Assembly: GCA_044220875.1 (NCBI GenBank)
Contig: JBGAQH010000001.1
Span: 868,001 to 932,000 of the forward strand
DNA from: JAEUIT01 sp044220875
Lineage (GTDB): Bacteria; Planctomycetota; Phycisphaerae; Phycisphaerales; SM1A02
Reading direction: 5' to 3'
Length of the DNA: 64,000 nt
Below, piece after piece: positions 42,367 through 50,375 of this stretch; positions within the stretch are counted from its first letter, which is position 1, and each line of letters opens with the position of its first letter. Position numbers and translations under genes: made by a program. The notes beneath the pieces were generated by a model. It worked only from the letters and a program-made list of their open reading frames with translations, did no database searches and had not been told where the DNA came from.

Positions 42367-44391
42367 ATGGCCCCCGCCTCCGCCTCCGCCCCGCCCGTGT
42401 CCGACACCGCAAAGCCCAAGTCAAAGTCGACCGCCGAGCCGACCTCCGGGAGGCAGCGGTCCACCCGCGGCGCCACCGCCGAGGAGATGGCCTCGCGGCA
42501 GCGCGACATTTCGGTGAGCGAGTTCTTCGCCAAGAACCGTCACCTGCTCGGCTTCGACAACCCGCGCAAGGCACTTCTGACCACGGTCAAGGAGGCGGTC
42601 GACAACTCGCTCGATGCGTGCGAGGAGGCGGGCATCCTGCCCGACATTGCCGTCGTGATCGAGGACCTCCAGCCCGACCGACCCGCGACATCGAAGGCGT
42701 CGCGGTATCGGGTGACCGTCGTCGACAACGGACCGGGCATCGTCCGCAAGCAGGTCGAGAACATCTTCGGGCGACTCCTTTACGGCTCCAAGTTCCATCG
42801 CCTCAAGATGTCGCGCGGCCAGCAGGGGATCGGCATCAGCGCCGCGGGCATGTACGGCCTCATCACCACCGGCCGACCGATGGTGATCCACACCAAGCCC
42901 AGCCTGAAGCAGCCAGCGCACCACATCGAGCTGGCGATGAACACCAAGACCAACCGCGCCGAGGTTACGGTCGATGACGAGACCGGCGACTTTCCGCCTG
43001 CGCGACTTCGGACGGTGACGGCGGGCGCGAAGGCGTTCGCCAGCGAGGGCGTGCTGCTCAACCAGTCCGACTTCCGGACCGGCACCAGCGTCTCGATCGA
43101 GCTCGAGGGCCGCTACCAGAAGGGACGCGGGAGCGTCGACGAGTTCCTCGAACTCACGGCGATCGCGAATCCCCACGCCCGCATCGTGTTCGTGCCGCCG
43201 ACGCGCTCGGTGGCGGAGGACGACGACGCGCTTCCGCTCACCCGCCGGTCGGCGACGTCGCCGGATCAGCCGGCGGCGGCACCGGCGCCCGCGGTTGCGG
43301 TGACGACGGAGACCAACGGCTCAATCCACTTCCCGCGCGGCGTGCATGAGCTGCCGCCGGAGACCAAGGAGATCCAGCCGCATCCGAAGGGGATCGAGCT
43401 GGGCATCCTCCTCCAGATGCTGAAGGACTACGAGGTCGCCGAGAAGGGCGGAACGCTCTACCAGTTCCTCCAGGACCGCTTCTGCCGCATCTCGGCGTCG
43501 ACGGCGTCGACGATGTGCTCCGCGATCAGGTGCACGAGCCGCACCAAGGTGGCAGACGTCGAGCCGCCCCAGGCCGAGGCCCTCTTCAAGCAGTTCCAGG
43601 AGGCGAAGCTGCCGCCCCCGCCGACCGACTGTCTTGCCCCGATCGGCGTGCGCCAACTGTTAGCCGGCATGCTCAAGGGCGTTCGCGCGGAGTTCTACGC
43701 GGCGAGCTCGCGCGAGGCCGAGGTCTACCGCGGCCGCCCCTTCCAGATCGAGGCGGCCATCGCCTTCGGCGGCGAGCTTCCCTCGGACGAGACGGCCCGG
43801 GTGATCCGCTTCGCCAATCGCGTGCCGCTCCTCTTCCAGCAGAGCGCGTGCTCGAGCTTCAAGGCCGTCACGGAGACCGCCTGGAAGAACTACAACCTCT
43901 CCCAGCCGCGGGGGAGCCTGCCGGTCGGGCCGCTCGTGATCATGATCCACATGGCAAGCGTCTGGGTTCCCTTCACGAGCGAGTCGAAGGAGGCCATCGC
44001 CGACTACGACGAGATCCGCAAGGAGATGAAGCTGGCCCTGATGGAGTGCGGCCGCAAGCTGGGCACCTATCTCCGCAAGCGACAGAAGATGCGGCGCGAG
44101 GGCGAGCGGCGCGACGTGTTCGAGCGGTACATCGGCGAGATCGCGAAGGCCATCAACGCGATCAACGGCGCCGACGCGAAGAGGATCTACGAGAAGCTCC
44201 TCGAGCAGGCCCGCGAGCGCACCGCCGTCGCCGACCAGCAGCTCGACGAGGACGGCAAGATCGTCCGCGAGGAGGAGCCCGACATCGACGGCGTGATCAT
44301 CGTCGGCCAGCCCGCACAGGCCGGCGCGGCGGCGCCGCAGTCGGGCGACGCGAAGCGAAGGGGCGCGGCGGACACGCCGTCGCTCTTCTGA
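42367..44391 (+). CDS. top6B: DNA topoisomerase VI subunit B
   Basis: A 674-residue GHKL ATPase subunit of type IIB topoisomerase, which clamps DNA and passes a duplex through the break made by subunit A. The Bergerat fold is intact: N box 'VKEAVDNSLDACEE' (about 76-89), G1 'DNGPGI' (about 120) and G2 'GQQGIGISAAGMYG' (about 152). An H2TH-like part precedes the transducer motif 'PPTDCLAPIG' and 'YRGRPFQIEAAIAFGG'. An Ala/Pro-rich insertion lies near 290-315. The N-terminus (about 45 residues) and C-terminal tail (about 50) are extra. Archaeal subunits are about 530 residues. It is 52 bp upstream of top6A, so one operon. Most bacteria lack this enzyme. Confidence 0.95.
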   Translation: MAPASASAPPVSDTAKPKSKSTAEPTSGRQRSTRGATAEEMASRQRDISVSEFFAKNRHLLGFDNPRKALLTTVKEAVDNSLDACEEAGILPDIAVVIEDLQPDRPATSKASRYRVTVVDNGPGIVRKQVENIFGRLLYGSKFHRLKMSRGQQGIGISAAGMYGLITTGRPMVIHTKPSLKQPAHHIELAMNTKTNRAEVTVDDETGDFPPARLRTVTAGAKAFASEGVLLNQSDFRTGTSVSIELEGRYQKGRGSVDEFLELTAIANPHARIVFVPPTRSVAEDDDALPLTRRSATSPDQPAAAPAPAVAVTTETNGSIHFPRGVHELPPETKEIQPHPKGIELGILLQMLKDYEVAEKGGTLYQFLQDRFCRISASTASTMCSAIRCTSRTKVADVEPPQAEALFKQFQEAKLPPPPTDCLAPIGVRQLLAGMLKGVRAEFYAASSREAEVYRGRPFQIEAAIAFGGELPSDETARVIRFANRVPLLFQQSACSSFKAVTETAWKNYNLSQPRGSLPVGPLVIMIHMASVWVPFTSESKEAIADYDEIRKEMKLALMECGRKLGTYLRKRQKMRREGERRDVFERYIGEIAKAINAINGADAKRIYEKLLEQARERTAVADQQLDEDGKIVREEEPDIDGVIIVGQPAQAGAAAPQSGDAKRRGAADTPSLF

Positions 44392-44443
44392 ACCCCGAAC
44401 GACCCGTCGACCGATTCCCCACCACACCCGCCCCCGCACACCA

Positions 44444-45598
44444 ATGGCAAAGAAGACAGCATCCAAGGCCGAGGCGTCGAACAGCCGCTCGAGCTCGCGC
44501 GTGAAGGCCCGTGACGCGGAGACGCAGAAGAAGATCGTCGGCCTGGCCGACGACGTGACCAAGCGGGCCCTCGCGGGCGCCGATCCGATCATCACCGTTC
44601 CCACCCGCACCAAGAGCAACACGCTCTGGAACGCGAAGAAGGGGATCCTCCAGATGGGCTCGGCCGCGCAGGAGCGGCAGCTCTTCAACCTCAGCCAGGC
44701 GAAGGCGTTCATGCAGTCGATGCTCCATTCGGCGAGCATCAAGGACCTCATCGCCGCGGAGAAGACGCTGAGCCTCCGCGGCATGTTCTACAAGGGGCTG
44801 CACACCGTCGCCGGCACGAAGGAGAAGACCTTCGAGGGACAGGACGAGAGCGACGGCATTCTCGAGGATCTCGAGGTCTCGCTCGGCGCGCTGCGCGAGG
44901 AGCTGCACATCTACGCGAAGAAGCGCGGCACGATGGTCGGCAACATCACGCTCGTCGACTCCGGCGACGAGATCGACTGCCGGCGGATGGGCTCGGGCGG
45001 CTACGCGATTCCGAGCATCACCGAGCCGGACGTGATCGAGTTCAAGAAGTGCGAGGCGAAGTTCGTCCTGCACGTCGAGAAGGACACCGTGTGGGGACGA
45101 TTCAACGAGGACCGCTTCTGGGAGAAGCACAACTGCATCCTCACCGAGGGCAGCGGCCAGCCGCCGCGCGGCGTGCGTCGCCTGCTCCGCAGGTTGAACG
45201 AGGAGTTAGGTCTCCCGATCTACTGCCTCCTCGACTGCGACCCGTGGGGGCATTACATCTACAGCGTGATCAAGCAGGGCTCGATATCGCTGGCGTTCGA
45301 GAGCGAGCGGCTCGCGATCCCCAACGCGAAGTTCCTCGGCGTCCGGTCGAAGGACTACCACGAGTGCGAGCTGAGCGATGACGTGCAGATCGAGCTCAAC
45401 GACACCGACATCAAGCGGGCGAAGGAGATCGCCGCGTATCCCTGGTTCGAGAAGCACAAGGGCTGGCAGCGCGAGATCGAGGGCATGCTCAAGAACGGCT
45501 TCAAGATGGAGGTCGAATCGCTCATCACGAAGGACATCTCCTACGTGACCGAGGAGTACGTCCCCGAGCGCCTGCGGAAGAAGGACTGGCTGGATTGA
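44444..45598 (+). CDS. top6A: DNA topoisomerase VI subunit A (Spo11-like)
   Basis: A 384-residue DNA-cleaving subunit, related to eukaryotic Spo11. The winged-helix domain includes the catalytic tyrosine, Tyr116 in 'LRGMFYKGLH', which forms the 5'-phosphotyrosine link. The Toprim domain holds the metal-binding Glu212 ('VEKDTVWGRF') and the 'DCDPWGHYIYSVIKQGS' motif (Asp264, Asp266). The final part, 'YPWFEKHKGWQREIEGMLKNGFKMEVESLI', matches the family end. All key residues are present, so with top6B it should form an active A2B2 enzyme. The first 60 residues are Lys/Ser-rich and extra. It ends in an unusual inverted repeat and terminator. Confidence 0.95.
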   Translation: MAKKTASKAEASNSRSSSRVKARDAETQKKIVGLADDVTKRALAGADPIITVPTRTKSNTLWNAKKGILQMGSAAQERQLFNLSQAKAFMQSMLHSASIKDLIAAEKTLSLRGMFYKGLHTVAGTKEKTFEGQDESDGILEDLEVSLGALREELHIYAKKRGTMVGNITLVDSGDEIDCRRMGSGGYAIPSITEPDVIEFKKCEAKFVLHVEKDTVWGRFNEDRFWEKHNCILTEGSGQPPRGVRRLLRRLNEELGLPIYCLLDCDPWGHYIYSVIKQGSISLAFESERLAIPNAKFLGVRSKDYHECELSDDVQIELNDTDIKRAKEIAAYPWFEKHKGWQREIEGMLKNGFKMEVESLITKDISYVTEEYVPERLRKKDWLD

Positions 45599-45609
45599 GC
45601 GGGGGGGAT

Positions 45610-45747
45610 TCAACTCAGAGGCACAGAGGACACAGAGGGCCACAGAGCAGATAGGGAAAAAGGGGCTGCGCTACCCGGACGAGTCGCGCAGCCCCTGTCT
45701 CAGTGCCTTCTCTGTGAGCCTCTGTGTCCTCTGTGCCTCTGTGTTGA
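45610..45747. repeat. 38-bp imperfect inverted repeat
   Basis: The arms 45610-45647 and 45710-45747 are inverted copies of a 38-bp sequence built of CTCTGTG-type units, with three mismatches. The right arm reads CTCTGTGAGCCTCTGTG and on. It encloses a GC-rich hairpin (45662-45695). It lies between convergent top6A and a histidine kinase gene. Confidence 0.9.
45662..45695. terminator. hairpin within the inverted repeat, likely bidirectional terminator
   Basis: GGGGCTGCGC (45662-45671) pairs with GCGCAGCCCC (45686-45695); AAAAA precedes it (so the minus strand sees a T tract) and TGTCTC follows. It can end top6A and, more strongly, the histidine kinase transcript. Confidence 0.75.
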
Positions 45748-45752
45748 CCCCC

Positions 45753-46631
45753 TCACCCCATCGGCAGCACCAGCGTGAAGTCGCTGCCCTTGCCGACCTC
45801 GCTCCAGAGCTGCACGCGGCCGCCGTGTTCCTCGACGATGCGCCGGGTGGTGGCCAGGCCGAGTCCGGTGCCGCCCGGCTTGCTGGTCATGTATGGACGG
45901 AAGATCGCGTCGCGCCGCGCCTGGTCGATGCCCGGGCCCGTGTCAATGACATGGATGCGGGCCTCGCGATGGGCCGGCGTCGGCGCCTCGCCTCGCTTGG
46001 ACGGCTCGGCGGGGACGGCAACCTCCTCGACTCGGAGCATGAGCTCGCGTGGCCTTTCGGCGGGCTGCTCCGCCATTGCCTGGACGGCGTTGATGAGGAG
46101 GTTCAGCACCGCCTGCTTCAGGAGCGCGGCGTCGACCGGGGCGATGACGGCCTCGGTCGGCACCTGAAGTCGCTGCGTGACCCCGTGCTGCTCGCACTGC
46201 GGCTGGAAGAAGTCCGCCAGCTCGTCGACGATTGCGCAGAGATCCTGCGGGTGGGGATCGAGCTTCATGCGGCCCGCGAAGCGCAGGAAGTCGGTGAGGA
46301 TGTCGCGCAGGCGGGCGGCCTCGCGCCCGAGGGCATCGACGCGGCGCATGAGGCGCTGCTTGGCGTCGTCGGGCAGTTCGCTGTCGGTGATTTCCTCGCC
46401 GACGAGCTGGGCGTTCAGGACGACCGTCGAGAGCGGGTTCTTGATCTCATGGGCAAGCCCGCTCGTCATCGACCCGAGCTCGGCGAGCCGCTCCGCCTGC
46501 TGGGCGCGGCGCTCGGCAGCCAGCATGCGGCGCTCCCGTGACGCGACCCTGGTCCGCAGGGCCAGAGCCGCCCCGATCGCGCCCAACGCGGCGCCGATGC
46601 TGAGGCACGCGAGGATCCACACTGCATCCAC
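45753..46631 (-). CDS. small sensor histidine kinase
   Basis: A 292-residue kinase. The GTG at 46631, preceded by AGGAGG, begins 'VDAVWILACLSIGAALGAIGAALAL', a single membrane helix. A short coiled coil leads to HisKA with the phospho-His in 'SGLAHEIKNPLSTVVLNAQ' (about 65) and HATPase_c with 'NLLINAVQAMAE', 'IHVIDTGPGI', 'IFRPYMTSKPGGTGLGLA' and 'GSDFTLVLP'. This resembles the NtrB/ZraS-type core without an obvious input domain. It follows the cold-shock gene by 16 bp and has no response-regulator gene beside it. The frame continues upstream over the cold-shock gene but without coding character. Confidence 0.9.
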   Translation of the reverse strand: MDAVWILACLSIGAALGAIGAALALRTRVASRERRMLAAERRAQQAERLAELGSMTSGLAHEIKNPLSTVVLNAQLVGEEITDSELPDDAKQRLMRRVDALGREAARLRDILTDFLRFAGRMKLDPHPQDLCAIVDELADFFQPQCEQHGVTQRLQVPTEAVIAPVDAALLKQAVLNLLINAVQAMAEQPAERPRELMLRVEEVAVPAEPSKRGEAPTPAHREARIHVIDTGPGIDQARRDAIFRPYMTSKPGGTGLGLATTRRIVEEHGGRVQLWSEVGKGSDFTLVLPMG

Positions 46632-46647
46632 CGCGCGACGTCCTCCT

Positions 46648-47073
46648 TCAGCGGGCCTTTCCGTTCGATGAGGTCGGGGGGGTTCGGCCCGTCGCCGAAG
46701 ACGGCCCCGAATCCCCGGTGGCGCTGGTCGTTCCGTTCCGTCCGGAATCGCCCTTCGCAGCGCCAACCGAATCGGGTTGCGTCGCGGCGTCGGTTCCCTG
46801 TGGACCGGCGCCAGCTCGGCTCCCCGCGGCACGAACATGGGTGGCCGCCCAGCCCTTCGCGCCGCAGGCGGCAGAATAGACGATCCGTTCGCCATCCCGC
46901 AGCGTTCGGAATCCGTCGGCCTGCTCAATGACGCTGAAGTGGATGAAAATGTCCTGCCCGTTCGGGCCGGTGACAAAACCGAAGCCCTTCCTCGGGTCGA
47001 ACCACTTCACGACTCCGTCGATGCCCGTCAATGCGGGCGCGACTCGTGCGACGGCGGACTGATCTTCCGACAT
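46648..47073 (-). CDS. cold-shock-domain protein with disordered tail
   Basis: A 141-residue protein. Residues about 15-85 form a cold-shock domain with RNP1 'KGFGFVTG' and RNP2 'DIFIHFSVI', which binds single-stranded RNA or DNA. About 60 C-terminal residues are Gly/Ser/Thr/Asn-rich and look disordered; classical CspA proteins (about 70 residues) lack this. The ATG at 47073 is preceded by GGAGG; the upstream ATG at 47127 is not needed. It is followed by a histidine kinase gene after 16 bp. Confidence 0.9.
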   Translation of the reverse strand: MSEDQSAVARVAPALTGIDGVVKWFDPRKGFGFVTGPNGQDIFIHFSVIEQADGFRTLRDGERIVYSAACGAKGWAATHVRAAGSRAGAGPQGTDAATQPDSVGAAKGDSGRNGTTSATGDSGPSSATGRTPPTSSNGKAR

Positions 47074-47385
47074 GCCGGCCTCCGATGGTTCCACTCTGAT
47101 AGTCAGAATCGTTTCGAGTCCCCCCACCGCCGCACCAGGGTCCGGTGTATGGGTAGGAAATGCGATCTATTGATGGGTCCGCGGCAGTGCAATCAGATTG
47201 CTCTCCGCGACGCATTGCCTTGCTTTGTTGCAAGTGCGAATCGGCGCGAGAATCACCGATGACCGCCGCTCCAGTCGAGATGGGCTCCTGACGTCGTCTG
47301 TGCCGCTGACGGCCAGACTCAGGAAGCGGCATTGTGCTGCTCGCGTTACGCGATTGCAAGTACGAACAACTCAAAAGTGAGATTG

Positions 47386-47414
47386 AAAAAGAGGCCGTCC
47401 GATGGACGGCCTCT
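47386..47414 (-). terminator. terminator after pnp
   Basis: AGAGGCCGTCC (47390-47400) pairs with GGACGGCCTCT (47404-47414) around GAT; the minus strand continues with a T tract (TTTTTCAATC). It lies 45 bp after the pnp stop. Confidence 0.85.
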
Positions 47415-47459
47415 CTTCTTACGAACGATCCGGTCATTTTCTGACAGGAATCTCGAAAA

Positions 47460-49610
47460 TCACGTGGTCGCCGGAGCGGCCTCCGCAAGGAGAGCCTTGC
47501 GGGAGAGCTTGATGCGGCCGTTGTCGTCGATGTTGATCACCTTGACGCGGATCACGTCGCCGACCTTCACGACATCGCCCACGTTCTTGACGTAGCCCTG
47601 GGCGAGCTCGCTGACGTGGCACATGCCGTCGGTACCGGGCACGAGCTCGACGAAGGCGCCGAAGTCCTTCACCGAGACGACCCGACCCTCGAAGATCGCT
47701 CCGAGCTTGATTTCCGCACCCAGGGCCTCGACTTCGGCCTTCGCCTGAGCGGCCTTTTCGGCGTTGGAACATGCGATGAAGACCGTTCCGTCTTCCTCGA
47801 CGTCGATCTGGGCGCCGGTCCGCTCCTGGATGCCGCGGATGGTCTTGCCGCCCGGGCCGATGAGCTTGCCGATCTTCTCCGGGTCGATCTTGACCTTGGT
47901 GATGCGGGGGGCGTACGCCGAGATGTCCGCGCGGGGCTTGGCGATGACCTTCTCCATCTCACCGATGAGGAAGAGCCGGCCTTCCTTCGCCTGCTCGAAG
48001 ATTTTGGCGATCTCGTCGACCGAGAGGCCGCGGGCCTTGAGGTCGAGCTGGATGCCGGTGATGCCCTCGCGGGTGCCGGAGACCTTGAAGTCCATCTCGC
48101 CGAAGAAGTCCTCTTCGCCAATGATGTCGGTGACGTGGGTCACCTTGCCGCTCGAGTCGGTGAAACGGCCGACCGAGATGCCGGCGCAGGTGTTCTTGAT
48201 CGGGACGCCCGCGTCCATGAGGGCGAGGCAGCCGCCGCAGACCGAGGCCATCGAGGAGCTGCCGTTGCTCTCGGTGATGTCGCTGACGAGGCGGATGGTG
48301 TAGGGGAACTCCTCGCTCGAGGGCAGGATGCCCAGGAGCGAACGCTCCGCGAGGGCGCCGTGGCCCAGCTCGCGGCGTCCCGGACCCATGATGCGGCCGG
48401 CCTCGCCGGTGCAGAAGGGCGGGAAGTTGTAGTGGAGGTAGAACTTCTTCGCGTACTCGGGGAGGAGACCGTCGACGATCTGCTCGTCCTTGATCGTGCC
48501 GAGGGTGCAGGTGACGAGCGACTGGGTCTCGCCTCGCTGGAAGAAGGCCGAACCGTGCGTTCGCGGGAAGATCGCCGTCGACATGTCGAGCGGACGGATC
48601 TCGCGGAGGCCGCGTCCGCCGGCTCGGATGCCGTGCTGCGAGACGAGGTAGTGGGTGACCTTCTTCTCGAGCGTGCGGAGGGCTTCCTTCGCCTCGCGCT
48701 GCCGCTTGTCGGCCTTCACGTGCTCGGAGTACGCGATGCCTTCCGGAATCGCGAAGTGGGTCTTCAGGATCTCGCTCTTGAGGGCATCGACGGCGTTGTT
48801 CCGCTCCTGCTTCCCCTTGAGCTTGCGGGCCTCGACCATCCGGTCGTAGGCCTTCTCCTTGACGAGCTTGAGGACCTCGTCGCTGGGGAGCTGAAGCTCG
48901 CCCATGCGGACCTCGGGAGCGCCGCAGGCCTTGCGAAGCTCGCGCATCAGCTCGAGCAGCGGCTTGATGCCGTTCTCGTAGCCGAAGCGGATGGCCTCGA
49001 CCATCGCGGCCTCGTCGATCTCGGCGGCGCCGACCTCGATCATGTTGATGCCGTCGTCGTGACCGCTGACGACGAGATCAAGATCGCTGTAGTCCATTTG
49101 CGCCTGCGTCGGGTTGACGACGAACTGGGCGCCCTTCTCGGTATAGATGCGGGCGACGCGGACGGTCGCGAGCGGGCCCTGGAAGGGGGCGTCGGTGATG
49201 TAGAGGGCGGCCGACGCGGCGGTGCAGGCGAGGACGTCGGAGTCGTTCTGGCCGTCGTGACTCATCACGAACGCCTGAAGCTGAATCTCGTCGAGGAAGC
49301 CCTCGGGAAAGAGCGGGCGGATCGGGCGATCCATCATCCGCATGGTGAGCACTTCCTTCTCGGAAGGCTGCCCCTCGCGCTTCTTGAAGCCGCCGGGGAA
49401 CTTGCCCGCGGCGCCGGTCTTCTCGCGGTAGTCGCAGGTGAGCGGGAAGAAGTCGATGCCGAGGCGCGGGTTCGCGCGGATGGCGGTGGCGAGGACAACC
49501 GTCTCGCCGTAGGTCAGCATGACGGCGCCGTTCGCGAGCTTCGCGACACGACCGGTCTCGAGACGCAGCGTGCGTCCCCCGATGACCTTCTCAACAACAG
49601 TCACTGGCAT
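47460..49610 (-). CDS. pnp: polyribonucleotide nucleotidyltransferase (PNPase)
   Basis: A 716-residue phosphorolytic 3'-5' exoribonuclease. Two RNase PH domains ('TGRVAKLANGAVMLTYGETVVLATA', then 'LPRTHGSAFFQRGETQSL'-like 'FPRTHGSAFFQRGETQ') flank the helical PNPase domain; the second shows 'ITESNGSSSMASVCGG' and 'DIIGEEDFFGEMDFKVSGT'. KH ('IDPEKIGKLIGPGGKTIRGIQERTGAQIDVEEDG') and S1 ('IFEGRVVSVKDFGAFVELVPGTDGMCHVSEL') domains end the protein. Length and order are standard. The ATG at 49610 has AAGGA upstream. It lies downstream of rpsO, the usual arrangement, and its leader contains four hairpins (49626-49733), likely sites for processing or autoregulation as known for pnp in enterobacteria. 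Confidence 0.97.
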   Translation of the reverse strand: MPVTVVEKVIGGRTLRLETGRVAKLANGAVMLTYGETVVLATAIRANPRLGIDFFPLTCDYREKTGAAGKFPGGFKKREGQPSEKEVLTMRMMDRPIRPLFPEGFLDEIQLQAFVMSHDGQNDSDVLACTAASAALYITDAPFQGPLATVRVARIYTEKGAQFVVNPTQAQMDYSDLDLVVSGHDDGINMIEVGAAEIDEAAMVEAIRFGYENGIKPLLELMRELRKACGAPEVRMGELQLPSDEVLKLVKEKAYDRMVEARKLKGKQERNNAVDALKSEILKTHFAIPEGIAYSEHVKADKRQREAKEALRTLEKKVTHYLVSQHGIRAGGRGLREIRPLDMSTAIFPRTHGSAFFQRGETQSLVTCTLGTIKDEQIVDGLLPEYAKKFYLHYNFPPFCTGEAGRIMGPGRRELGHGALAERSLLGILPSSEEFPYTIRLVSDITESNGSSSMASVCGGCLALMDAGVPIKNTCAGISVGRFTDSSGKVTHVTDIIGEEDFFGEMDFKVSGTREGITGIQLDLKARGLSVDEIAKIFEQAKEGRLFLIGEMEKVIAKPRADISAYAPRITKVKIDPEKIGKLIGPGGKTIRGIQERTGAQIDVEEDGTVFIACSNAEKAAQAKAEVEALGAEIKLGAIFEGRVVSVKDFGAFVELVPGTDGMCHVSELAQGYVKNVGDVVKVGDVIRVKVINIDDNGRIKLSRKALLAEAAPATT

Positions 49611-49625
49611 ATGTCCAATCCTTCT

Positions 49626-49733
49626 GCCCGCGTTCATCGCGGGCCTGGCGACCGCGTGACGTCACACGCGGCCTTCATGGGGTCCCGCGCGTTCTCTGGC
49701 GCGGGCGTTGTGGCCGCGTAACGTCACACGCGG
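49626..49733 (-). promoter_or_regulatory. array of four hairpins in the rpsO-pnp leader
   Basis: Stems: GCCCGCG/CGCGGGC (49626-49644, loop TTCAT); CCGCGTG/CACGCGG (49652-49671); CCCGCGC/GCGCGGG (49684-49705); CCGCGT/ACGCGG (49714-49733). The second and fourth are near-identical copies around ACGTCA. They lie between the rpsO stop and the pnp start. Confidence 0.7.
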
Positions 49734-49924
49734 CGGGGGCCGCGCCGGGGCAGAGGGCGGACGTCAGCAGGAGGACTCGGCGCTTCGCGCGGGAGAGCTC
49801 GACCTGGCGAACGCCCAATGCCGCAGCGCGCGGCAAAGAGGCAATTGGCAAAGTTCCGCCGGTCGCGTGTCCCCCACGCCTTGCATTGGCTCGGCATGAG
49901 GCTCGACCGCCGGAACGGGGTCGA

Positions 49925-50194
49925 TTACTTGCGGAGGCCGAGCTTCTTGATGAGCTCCTGGTAGCGCTCGCGATCGCTGTCGGCGAGGTACTTCAGGAGG
50001 CTGTTGCGGCGGCCGACCATGAGCAGCAGGCCGCGACGCGACGCGTGGTCCATCTTGTGGGCCTTGAAGTGATCGGTGAGGGCGCCGATCCGCTCGGTGA
50101 GGATCGCAACCTGAACCTCCGGTGACCCGACGTCCTTGGCGTGACGGCGGTGCTTCTGAACGACGGAGGTCTTCTTTTCGGCAGAGATGGTCAT
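49925..50194 (-). CDS. rpsO: 30S ribosomal protein S15
   Basis: An 89-residue S15 that binds the three-way junction of 16S rRNA early in 30S assembly. Sequence is typical: 'DVGSPEVQVAILTERIGALTDHFKAHKMDHASRRGLLLMVGRRNSLLKYLADSDRERYQELIKKLGLRK', here quoted only in part as 'GSPEVQVAILTERI', 'HKMDHASRRGLL' and 'GRRNSLLKYL'. The ATG at 50194 starts the family N-terminus. It is followed by pnp with a 314-bp hairpin-rich gap, the common rpsO-pnp order. A promoter TTGCTC-17 bp-TACATT lies upstream (50258-50286). Confidence 0.97.
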   Translation of the reverse strand: MTISAEKKTSVVQKHRRHAKDVGSPEVQVAILTERIGALTDHFKAHKMDHASRRGLLLMVGRRNSLLKYLADSDRERYQELIKKLGLRK

Positions 50195-50257
50195 GAGGAG
50201 ATACTCGTGGCGTTGCCGTCTCGGCACCGCCTTGCAGGTCCTTGGGTGGAAACGGGA

Positions 50258-50286
50258 AATGTAGCGGAAGGCTTGAGGGGGAGCAA
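50258..50286 (-). promoter_or_regulatory. rpsO promoter
   Basis: On the minus strand TTGCTC (50281-50286), 17 bp spacer, TACATT (50258-50263), within GCTACATTTCCCG shared with ndk. About 63 nt to the rpsO ATG, room for a 5' leader. Confidence 0.6.
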
Positions 50287-50360
50287 TCGACGAGAGGGCG
50301 GGACTGCGCGACGCTCGGAGCGGGGTGACCGAACCAGTTACGGGACTACATTCGCCCCAC

Positions 50361-50366
50361 TATCCT
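50361..50366 (+). promoter_or_regulatory. -10 hexamer of the carboxyltransferase gene (leaderless candidate)
   Basis: TATCCT ends 9 nt before the ATG at 50376, with no ribosome-binding site between. TTACGG lies 17 bp upstream as a weak -35. Confidence 0.45.
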
Positions 50367-50375
50367 GCGGCTCTC

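Noticed and set aside
45610..45747. CRISPR-like array
   Set aside because: The CTCTGTG units are too short and lack spacers; the structure is one inverted repeat around a terminator.
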